DNA of 27,074 nucleotides from Actinomortierella ambigua (Eukaryota > Mortierellomycota > Mortierellomycetes > Mortierellales > Mortierellaceae), in NCBI GenBank assembly GCA_016098155.1, contig JAAAJB010000491.1, forward strand, positions 1-27,074, written 5' to 3'. Each line of letters opens with the position of its first letter. The stretch's first letter is position 1. The notes beneath the pieces are model-generated. The model saw only the letters and a list, made by a program, of their open reading frames with translations, made no database searches and was not told where the DNA came from. Below are positions 9,805-17,482 of this stretch, piece after piece. Both the position numbers and the translations under genes were made by a program.

Positions 9805-10033
9805 GATGCGTGTACCAGTTAGATGTAGCGCTGGTGGTGATGATATAGAGTAAGGTGGAGGGCGGAGAGGTGAATGGAGTAATGGTTTATTGTATGAGTT
9901 GCATGCGCTCTGTCGAGGTGACAAATGTTGAACGGACCCACGTACGCGTGCGAAGCGACACTTCAGGTTAAAATCTCGGTGATGTCACCGAAAGTGGCTT
10001 CGAAGCGCGCACTTTAGCCTAAAGTGGTTCACC
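9805..10033. promoter_or_regulatory. RPT1 upstream region with several short palindromes
   Basis: The region directly upstream of the RPT1 start contains a cluster of small palindromes: CGGTGA-TG-TCACCG near 9975, GCTTCGAAGC near 10000 and CACTTTAG-C-CTAAAGTG near 10010-10030. It should hold the RPT1 promoter. The palindromes abut the foldback element at 10034 and may belong to the same structured DNA, not to the promoter. Confidence 0.4.
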
Positions 10034-10250
10034 AAATTTTTGATTTGTTGTATGTTCGCAGTGGGACATACAACAAATGATTTGAATTAAATTAAAATAG
10101 TCAGAGGGCAAGAGCTCCAGATTTGGTCAGACTTTATGAATTTGCATCCTCACTTTTGAGAGACTGCTTCGCGCATTCTGCTGTCCTTGCCCCTTCTAAC
10201 TATTCATTTGTTGTATGTGCCACTGCGAACATACAACAAATCAAAAATTT
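10034..10250. mobile_element. Foldback/MITE-like element, 217 bp with 45-bp terminal inverted repeats
   Basis: The left arm 10034-10078 and the right arm 10206-10250 are inverted copies matching at 44 of 45 positions. Each arm is itself a hairpin: the 13-mer ATTTGTTGTATGT and its perfect complement flank a 10-base loop (43-55 with 66-78; 206-218 with 229-241, last digits). Four copies of the 13-mer are therefore present. Just inside the arms, a weaker inverted pair (AGTCAGAGGGCAAG and its approximate complement) continues the symmetry. There is no open frame between the arms, so this would be a non-autonomous element. I see no clear target-site duplication at the edges. Confidence 0.65.
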
Positions 10251-11349
10251 TGTGTACAAGATCTCTATCCTGTCCTGGCCAACAAGCAAGCACATCCTGA
10301 GCTGCGCGTGGCAATCACAACCAACACTCTCGCACTTGATAGTCAGAGCCCTCATATGTCGGTTGCGTCGGCAAAGGAAGTGAACACCCCAGCCATAGAC
10401 AACTTGACGGCCCGTCTTGCCGAAACCCTCCAATAACATTTGAGATATATCGAGGAGGGAGGTTCGAGCTCCGCGCGTGCACACCTCGTTTTGAACCACA
10501 AACTGTTGTGTCAGGTTGGAGAATGCACCCATTGACATGCGCGGCGTTTATTGATTCAAAGGTTACAAAACGTTGCAGAAGACGTTGATATTTTGTAGAG
10601 CAGCATTGGTGGAGAGGTTGTGTCCGTTTGAGGCATGCGAAGATCTTATGTGAGTAGTAGTCCAGGCCCTCGACCACAACGTCAGGACAATACAGTGAGG
10701 TGAGGTGTGCATGACAGAGGAACGCTATAAAATGAGGAAGGAATGCTATCTGGATCCCATATCAATACCGCCGGCTCAAGTCACCCCTAGTGTGAAGTTG
10801 ACCGCACAACCCATGATTCTGTGTATTGTGCCGCAAAATGACTATTCCAAGAGTCTTCATGGTCTTGGACTTCAAACAAATTACAAGACTGTATAGACTC
10901 TCACAATGTAATCTATATTGAACATCACTGATTGGCTCACTCTTCTTTTAAAAAAAAAAAAAAAAAAAGACGTGCCCAACATGGTCCGGACGAAGCGTCT
11001 CCTCATCCCCCGCCATTAGCTCCAGAAATAACCGTAGCAACGACAAGAGCTGCACCCCCACACCTTCTACAGGGTCAAATATATCCATGACGTTTGATGT
11101 CAACCCCGCCCAAGAGGAAGACATCGACCCGTAAACTTCTGGAAGCGAATGCCCCTGCGGGCGAAGTTGCAGGAGATAGCCGCGCCATACTTCAACAACC
11201 CTCCCGCCGGGGGGCCTGCCCCCGATTGATATCTAGGAATTACTACCTGTGGGCCTTGTGAGCTCATGGCGGATGTTGGCTCTCAAGGTCTTTCGTCGCG
11301 GCGACGCACCAAGAAAGGTGTACTCGCGGCAACACGACTCTGGTCAGCA
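10251..11349. other. Gene-free stretch with A19 tract, left of the Fanzor-like relic
   Basis: No supported gene. Short open frames on both strands have no recognisable features. A run of 19 A occupies 10950-10968. From about 10980 the DNA becomes GC-richer and contains short frame-broken stretches that may be further decayed N-terminal sequence of the relic to the right, but I cannot align them to anything. Confidence 0.4.
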
Positions 11350-12750
11350 CAGGCAACTCTGTAGACGACATTAGCTCTTTGCGCAACTCGATGTTTGACC
11401 CAAGCAGCAGCAGAGATGGGGATGCCAATGCTGAGAATGGGCCTAGCGAGGACGAACGGGCGAGACAGCAATCCAAGCGCCGAAGAGTCGCGAGGCAACC
11501 AGCTCATATGTCATCGAGGTGGATCCCACAAAGGGGCATCTACTGCGTAGGTCGGTTCGGACAGATGGACAACAGCTGCAGATTCTTTCGTTCAAGCTGC
11601 GGGAGCTGCAGTCGGTGCGCTTTCACCGTTATCCTGAGGTAAAGTTGCTACCTAGGCTCACGAACTCAGTTGGGAGGTATCGACTACTTTCTATTCGGAG
11701 ATTCGAAACGTTGTGAAGTCTCCTGATGATGTTCTCGAGATCTTTGGCTGCCCAGCGAGCCAGATCAAAGATTTTTGGCCTTCGATCTTGGCCAGCGCGT
11801 GGCTGGGTCGTCGCCGCTCTTGCTTGATTCCAACCCTACCGGCGAGGAGACTTTTTCACAACCAAGCCTTAAAAACGAAAGCGGTCATGCCACCAATTTT
11901 CAAAATGAGACGTAGGATGCAGGAACAATGGCTCAACCGCTGGATGGATCTGGCCAAAGGCTCTGGCACATGTGACCAGAACATGCCGAGGTCGATTGCC
12001 GCATTGTAATTCCGTATGCCGCCACTCAAGGGCCCGTATTCCACTGTCGCCGACTATCTTGAGCATTGGAGCAAGTACAACCAACAGCTGGATGGCTTTT
12101 ACAACAAGGGGTTTCGCTTCAAAAAGCACATATGGGATGTGAGTCGAGCCAAACAGGAAGAATACAACAAAATTGCGAACGCGCTGCTCAAAGCCGCCGG
12201 AGGTAACATTGGCACGAAGAGAGCTGAGAACAACCCTGTCATAATTGTGGCGGGGCTATCGAAATTCCAGACGAAGGCGGGCTTATCTGTATGGAACGTT
12301 CAGGTAAGTAGGACGTTTGTTTCCATATATATATATATATATCTGTTTATGTTTATGGTATTCTCTTCCTCGCGCGTTTGCGTGGGCAGCCTGCTAACTG
12401 TGATACTCATTTCGTCTTTAGGCCAGATCGTTGGGCTACATTGTAGTTAGCGTTAATGAGTATTACACTTCACAGAAGTGTCCGCGTGCCAAGACTTTAT
12501 TAGCCGCATCACTTACCAACGCCTACACTGTCGCCGTTGCAAAGAGGCGGTAGCAACGTTGGAGCGGCGCAAGGCAGTAGCACGGCATCATCAACAGCAC
12601 GAAGCAGACGGCGCAGACCTTCCGGAGGAGCCAAGTCGGATGCCAAGAGGAAGAAGAGCAAGATGGACCATGCTACTGAGTCGAAAATTCAGTCGTGGAT
12701 GTAGCCAACGCATCTGGAAGCAACACCATCGCCACAGGTACCCATGCAGC
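11350..12750 (+). pseudogene. Decayed Fanzor/TnpB-like (OrfB zinc-ribbon) RNA-guided nuclease gene
   Basis: Fanzors are eukaryotic relatives of TnpB: RuvC-like nucleases with a C-terminal zinc ribbon. Seen here, in order: a Ser-rich basic segment (11380-11500); IRNVVKSPDDVLEIFG from 11701; FDLGQRVAG with a RuvC-I-like Asp codon at 11784-11786 in another frame; back to the first frame for HNQALKTKAVMPPIFK; an in-frame TAA at 12007-12009; MPPLKGPYSTVADYL with FYNKGFRFKKHIWD and NPVIIVAGLSKF; a well-formed intron 12304-12421 (CAG|GTAAGT, GCTAAC branch, TTTAG); then ARSLGYIVVSVNEYYTSQKC. The ribbon CPRC plus HCRRC (Cys codons at 12479, 12487, 12529, 12538) is readable only after allowing one missing base near 12486. 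The RuvC-III-like HRD segment expected next is absent. Several frame breaks, one nonsense codon and a lost motif mean it cannot encode an active enzyme. Family assignment rests on motif recall. Confidence 0.65.
12325..12342. repeat. (AT)9 microsatellite in the intron of the Fanzor-like relic
   Basis: Nine AT dinucleotides in a row lie about 20 nt inside the intact intron of the decayed gene. This is a simple repeat that is likely to vary in length between strains. Confidence 0.9.
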
Positions 12751-12813
12751 AGCAGCCTCGAAACGAGCCAGCAGCAAGCGCAAACCAAGGCAGCAGCCAT
12801 GAATAGTCCATAA

Positions 12814-13151
12814 TTTTTTTTTTTTTACCACAAGGCGACTGCCCGTGGCGGCACGCCCCGGGGGCTCAGAAAATCAAATTAGGGATCTGGGTTTTGCGAA
12901 TTTATTAGAGTCTGAAGAGAGCAACATTGAACTGGCTATGAGTAAATACGGGAGTGTAGAGGTCGAGGTTAACGTGGTGTTTGGCCCTGAGATTTGTTAA
13001 TAGGCATGGCGAAGGCCGGTTTTCCAGGGAACTGAAGCCTGCGGAATGAGGATATGTGTTGTCGACAGTTTCACTCCTGTAAGGATCGGTGATGATCTCT
13101 GCAGTAATGACTCTCTTGCCAAGGCTACGAACGATCAGGCGGAGTGACATT
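12814..13151. other. Spacer holding a doubtful 81-codon minus-strand ORF (12905-13150)
   Basis: After a T-run (about 12813-12825) there is no recognised gene. An 81-codon frame on the minus strand begins with ATG at 13150, one base beyond the stop codon of the downstream exon of the AT-hook gene. Its predicted product has ordinary composition and no motif I recognise. It could be a separate small gene, a frame-shifted continuation of the AT-hook gene, or chance. Confidence 0.25.
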
Positions 13152-13516
13152 TCAGAGACCGCGCGCTGGGTTGATGTTGCGAATATTAGGCTTGATAGGC
13201 TGGCCGAGTTTTAGCAGCAGCTTGTATGGGGGTAGACCATCCTTCCTCAACACCACTGCCTCCTCGTCCCCGTCGGCTGCGCCGTCGACTCCTCCATTGA
13301 CTCCTCCACTGGCACCTACCTCGGCCGAGGCCGACATTGGTGCCTCTTTGTCTCCCTGTGCATATCGACAACCCGGGAGTTTTCTGAACGATGCCTAGAT
13401 GCGTTCAGAATGCCATATCAAAGCAATGCCTAAATAGTGGCGATGGTCTTTGATACCCACAACACTTACCATCGCTTCAAGGAAATGATGGTTGTCTGGC
13501 GGCGTTGATGGTTGAG
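13152..13516 (-). CDS. Probable 3' exons of the AT-hook gene
   Basis: Two candidate exons follow the AT-hook frame on the minus strand: 13516-13470 (after TTCAG, before ATG|GTAAGT) and 13394-13152 (after ATCTAG, ending in TGA). They join in phase and would encode QPSTPPDNHHFLEAM, then ASFRKLPG, a Gly/Ala/Asp-rich linker and a Lys/Pro/Ile-rich end (LGQPIKPNIRNINPARG). The upstream exon would end at 13602 (AAAG|GTGAGT), but neither its original frame nor the frame after the 2-base slip reaches these exons in the right phase. Either one more indel is present or my splice sites are off by a little. Confidence 0.4.
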
Positions 13517-13685
13517 CTGAAGAGGGAACGGCAATGCAAGGAAGGCAGAAAAAAAAAGTCGACCTTGGAACACGGCAATGTGGCGGATGAAATGTACTCA
13601 CCTTTGGCCAGCAACAGACCTAGCCATGATATCCATGGCTATTGCGTCCTCTCCTCCCACTACGTCCCCTGTTTCCCGTGCCAAC

Positions 13686-14513
13686 TCATAGCGTGGCGGG
13701 CGACCTCTCCTGCGCAACTGGAGGGGCGGGGTGCTGAATTGCCTCTGTTGTCTCTGCTGCCTCCACTGTTGTTTCTTCCGGTAGGTGATATTTCACTGGG
13801 CGACCTCTCTTGCGCACAACAGGTGGATCGGGAGCATCAATGGATTTCCGTGGGCGACCTCTCTTGCGCACAACTAGAGGGGCGGATTGCTGAGTTGCCT
13901 CTGTTGTCTTTGCTGCCTCCACCTCCCTTGATTCCTGAGGTGCTGGTTGGACACGTGGCGGGCGACCTCTCCTGAGCACGATGGGATCGTCAGAAGGACG
14001 AAATGTGGCCTCCCCTGTCATTTCATCCGGTAGGTGATATTTCACTGGGCGACCTCTCCTGCGCGGAACTGGAGGGGCGGGGTGCTGAATTGCCTCTGTT
14101 GTCTTTGCTGTCTCCACCTCCCTTGATTCCTTAGGTGCTGGTTGGACACGCGGCGGGCGACCTCTCCTGAGCACGATGGGATCGTCAGAAGGACGAAATG
14201 TGGCCTCCCCTGTTATTTCATCCGGTAGGTGATATTTCACTGGGCGACCTCTCTTGCGCACAACAGGTGGATCGGGAGCGTCAATGGATTTCCGTGGACG
14301 GCCTCTCTTGCGTACAACAACAGGGGCATCTACTGATTTCCGTGGACGACCTCTCTTGCGGGGAATGGTAGGAGCCTCGAGGCGAGAATCAGGAGTGGCT
14401 TCTACAAAGTGGGGATCAGGAGAAGGAGAGCGTACATCAGACACACACCGCGTGGATGAAGCGCAAGGCAGTACTCTGCAAACACGACATTCGGGATCGG
14501 GGCCTGGGGACAT
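13686..14513 (-). CDS. Multi-AT-hook DNA-binding protein (frameshifted C-terminus likely)
   Basis: The open frame encodes 275 aa with eight AT-hook cores R-G-R-P at residues 54, 70, 88, 117, 153, 182, 218 and 236, most flanked by basic residues (KRGRPRK, KRGRPVK, RRGRPPR). AT-hooks bind the minor groove of A/T-rich DNA, so a nuclear chromatin or transcription role is likely. The hooks sit in two near-identical units of about 65 residues (VKYHLPDE, TGEATFRPSDDP, VQPAP, SREVE), visible as long direct DNA repeats. A ninth hook lies just after a 2-base deletion relative to its sister repeat (AGTTGCGC instead of AGTTCCGCGC, near 13705). In the shifted frame RRRGRPPRYEL continues openly to a donor at 13602, whereas the unshifted frame stops at 13686. 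This is a young pseudogenising change, a strain variant or a sequencing error. The N-terminus starts at the first Met; earlier exons are not excluded. Confidence 0.75.
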   Translation of the reverse strand: MSPGPDPECRVCRVLPCASSTRCVSDVRSPSPDPHFVEATPDSRLEAPTIPRKRGRPRKSVDAPVVVRKRGRPRKSIDAPDPPVVRKRGRPVKYHLPDEITGEATFRPSDDPIVLRRGRPPRVQPAPKESREVETAKTTEAIQHPAPPVPRRRGRPVKYHLPDEMTGEATFRPSDDPIVLRRGRPPRVQPAPQESREVEAAKTTEATQQSAPLVVRKRGRPRKSIDAPDPPVVRKRGRPVKYHLPEETTVEAAETTEAIQHPAPPVAQERSPATL

Positions 14514-14978
14514 TGGATGGAGGGCGAGGGGAGAGGCAAATCTTTTTTCTCTATTTCACCTATGCATACACAAGGTAGCCGATTGTAACGACTTCGGTGA
14601 CGCGATTTGTCCCTCAATTGTGCCGCTCTCAATAGTGGTCAACTCACAAGAGAGTTTTTGTCAACCAACAAACCGGAAAGCCTTTGTTGACCCAAACAAC
14701 TGGAGCATGCGAACATACAGGTTGCAAAAAGGTTTTTGTAAATTGTAGGATTATGTCTATGATACAAGTAGCTGTCTAAATTCCCCCCAGGCACATATGC
14801 TAATTTTCTTCTTTTCTATACAATTCAATTGCTGCTGCAGACAAAAAAAGCAAGGATGGGGCAGTCGGAGGGGAAGGGACAGGAGGAGGGTGTGGGAACA
14901 AGAGATTTTACAAGTTTTCTGGTTTGGTATCGCATCTGCTTATTCCTACCACAGGAAAAGCGAGAGAGAGAGAGCGTC
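14514..14978. other. Intergenic region between AT-hook gene and Ser-rich gene
   Basis: Both neighbours run leftward. The right part should be the 3' UTR of the Ser-rich gene, and the left part the promoter of the AT-hook gene. I see no further gene, repeat or RNA structure that I can support. Confidence 0.5.
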
Positions 14979-15932
14979 TCACTCATCATCCAACGCAGTC
15001 CATTGATGCGAAGCCAGGCTGACAAACAAGGGCTGACCAGCAGCTGTGTCCTTGTTCGATAGAGCATAGGGCGCCGATGAATCAGGATGACTCTCATGCT
15101 GTAGCTGTTGAGAATGATATTGTAGAGTCGATGCCGGCTTGCGGAACTGGTCATTGCTGTGGTAGCGCGAGTAAGTGGCCGACGTTGGTGTCAAGGGCTC
15201 GCACAACGACGAATACGAGCTGGATGATGAAGAAAACGAGGATGTCATGGAACACGTCGAGGGCCGCGGGGAAGATATTGAGGTCGGAGATGTAGCTACC
15301 ACCCACTCGGACTCGACCAGGTGCTCATGCTCATCTCCTGGTTGATAGTAAAGATCCGACACTGCCGCACTGGCCACAGTGTGATCCTCCCCCTCCTCGC
15401 GGTGGCTGTGGGCACTGCGATGGCGATGTTGACGATGAAGGTTGGAGGAGGCTGAGGAGGAGGCTGCGGGCACCCCTGTAATGTTCAGCCCTGCTGGTGC
15501 TGCGGGCCTGTGGCTAGACAAAGTTCTCGTGGAGAAGGACGAGGCCAAAGGCGGGAGGGAGGAAATAGATGTCTCTCTCTCGAGTGATGACGGTTGTGGC
15601 TGTTGCTCTTGATAGCGGTGGTACTGTGGCGGTTGGAGGGCGTCAAAGATGGCGTAGGGGTCAAGAGACATGCGTTTGCTTCTCCGAGGCATGGTTCCAT
15701 GGTGGCTATCAGCTTCCGCTGTGGAGGCCAGCTGGCGGCCGTAGAGTGCGCCGGTGCTGTGGTGACGACGAGCTTGTCGTACACGACGTCCATGATGCGT
15801 GGCACTAGTGACATAGTCATCTTGGCCGTCGAGATATCCATCAGAGAAGGCCGATGGCTCGCTTTCACCGGCCTGGGTACTGGCGGATCGAGGGAACAAC
15901 AAGTTTATCAAGATGGGTGTAAGGGCCTGCAT
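14979..15932 (-). CDS. Ser-rich, largely disordered protein of unknown function
   Basis: The frame encodes 317 aa from ATG 15932. I chose this Met because the frame continues upstream only as a low-complexity Ser/Pro/Leu run translated from CT-rich leader DNA. The protein opens with a short hydrophobic stretch (LTPILINLLFP), then becomes Ser-, His-, Gln- and Pro-rich, with poly-Ser near residue 240, basic patches such as RRVRQARRHH and PRRSKRMS, and a Trp-containing end SHQWTALDDE. Many S/T-P and R-x-x-S sites suggest phosphoregulation (inference). No catalytic domain is visible. Similar proteins in fungi are usually annotated as hypothetical. No intron is needed. Confidence 0.65.
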   Translation of the reverse strand: MQALTPILINLLFPRSASTQAGESEPSAFSDGYLDGQDDYVTSATHHGRRVRQARRHHSTGALYGRQLASTAEADSHHGTMPRRSKRMSLDPYAIFDALQPPQYHRYQEQQPQPSSLERETSISSLPPLASSFSTRTLSSHRPAAPAGLNITGVPAASSSASSNLHRQHRHRSAHSHREEGEDHTVASAAVSDLYYQPGDEHEHLVESEWVVATSPTSISSPRPSTCSMTSSFSSSSSSYSSLCEPLTPTSATYSRYHSNDQFRKPASTLQYHSQQLQHESHPDSSAPYALSNKDTAAGQPLFVSLASHQWTALDDE

Positions 15933-15949
15933 GGTTGAGGTTGTTGTGT

Positions 15950-16320
15950 TTGCTTTGAAGGTTGGTGGGAGTGAGGATAAAAAATAGAGGTACGTGTGTA
16001 CAACACGATTGTGGGAGGAAGCAAAGGTGGAGGCAGAAGAAAGCTTGATGGCTTTGTGGATGTATGCGTGTGTATGTGGACAAGATGGTGCTTGGAACGA
16101 CACCGCAGGTTGGGGAGCAGGCCAAGGTGGATGGAAGAGTGTGAGAGAGAGAAAGAGCTGGAGAGAAGAAAGAGTGGGAGTGTGCTCAGCGCGGATTGGA
16201 AGGAGAAGAAAGCGAGAAAGGAAGCTGCAGCGGGACAGAGATAAAGGAAGAAAAGGAGGAGTGGAGGTGGAAGAGAAAGGGAGGGACGAAAGAGGGAAAC
16301 GGGGGGGGGGGGAAGGGGAG
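15950..16320. promoter_or_regulatory. Long polypurine/polypyrimidine leader of the Ser-rich gene
   Basis: Read on the plus strand this stretch is strongly purine-rich, most purely at 16138-16320, and ends in a run of 12 G at 16301-16312. In the direction of the Ser-rich gene it is a CT-rich leader, a typical fungal promoter or 5' UTR signature. A mirror-like polypurine tract of this length could form triplex DNA. Confidence 0.55.
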
Positions 16321-16762
16321 AGGAGCGTTGTTAAATAGTCTCTGCGCATCGCATGGGCCTTCCCAGTTGTGTTGCACACTGTTGAGAGTCAAATGGAGCA
16401 TCCAGATTCACCAGCACGCAGGCACGGAAAACAGAATTTGCCGCTGTGAACTCACCGCACTCCTCCTTTAAAGTTTGGCTTCAGAAACCTCCGCCCCGGC
16501 CTCCCGCCGCCCAGCGTCATCTTCTCCATCAGCAAACCCACAGCTATCAAGTCCAGCAGAGGACAGTATAATCAAAGCGAGGGGAGGAGGATCAAGTTCT
16601 ACCAGGTCGGACCCCTCTTGTCTCCGACCTGATGTTTGTCAGCATGTTGTTCAACCCAGCTTGGCTTTTAGTTTAAAAGCAGCGGGGGGGGGGGGATGAG
16701 TAATTCTGCTAGTTCTGCGCGGAATACAAGTCTGGGATTGCGCAGACACAATTTGGCCAACT

Positions 16763-17197
16763 TTGGAAAGCACGAAACAAAAGGGCTCATCTGCATCCTC
16801 CAAGGGTGGTCTCGTCATTACAGCACCTTGCGCCTCCCAGACGATGCTCCCAAAAGAGCAGCTTGCGCTTGCTCAAAAAAAAAAGGTAACGACTTGCTCA
16901 ACCCAACGGTGCCAACCAAACGGGACCATAGTGCAAGCAGAGAAAAGAGAGGCGAATGCAAATATATACTCAGGCTCCGTCCTCCAAACTTACAACCAGT
17001 TTCTGAGGATGGGACATTCGGCAAAACGAAAGACCCTGATTTTTTAACCTTCGTTTGTGTAGTGCTGCAGCTTTTCCCCCATGTAGGACAAACATACACT
17101 ACCTGTGTCTTTTTCCCTTTTACAGACAGCGGCATCGTCTTCCGTCTCTCATTCCAAAGTAGGCAGCAATTGCCTCTTGATTACAGAGCTACGATAA
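16763..17197 (+). CDS. Tentative last two exons of a Ser/Lys-rich protein gene
   Basis: A coding-like frame (TKQKGSSASSKGGLVITAP, then LPKEQLALAQKKK) runs to a clean donor AAG|GTAACG at 16885. It joins in phase 0 to an exon at 17126-17197 after TTTTACAG, reading TAASSSVSHSK and ending LITELR and TAA. The 240-nt intron has a good pyrimidine tract. Further upstream, at about 16480-16600, another Ser/Pro-rich stretch (SAPASRRPASSSPSANP) looks like coding sequence of the same gene, but I could not find a consistent path between them. The start codon is therefore unknown; 16763 is only the left edge of the supported frame. No family recognised. Confidence 0.35.
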
Positions 17198-17482
17198 ACT
17201 TCGTCGGTCCTCACATCCTTACCGACAGCAGACAGCAGGGTATTCCTCCTTGTCAGTCTCATTTGGCATTCACTCGCCCTCCTAATTTAAATATAAATAA
17301 CACTTCTCGGAACCCACCCAACTACTTTTCGCTCCTCTTTCCCATATCGCCTTGGCGGGGACTTTGCAGCTTGGCTGAGGCTCTCTCTCTCACAACACAT
17401 TCTGTCTCTCTCTCTCTCCTTTCCTCTCAATTCTGTCACCATTAAGCTGTTGGATCCAGAGTTCATCGATAACAGAGGCGAG

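Noticed and set aside
15933..16379. 149-residue N-terminal extension of the Ser-rich protein
   Set aside because: It is translated from an almost pure CT-rich tract, typical of a fungal leader, and gives low-complexity Ser/Pro/Leu sequence. The Met at 15932 is the more credible start.
16696..17445. 249-codon plus-strand ORF following a G12 tract
   Set aside because: The region is pyrimidine-rich, which removes stop codons. A different frame with good splice sites (donor at 16885, acceptor at 17125) gives a more coherent product, so the long frame is probably a shadow.
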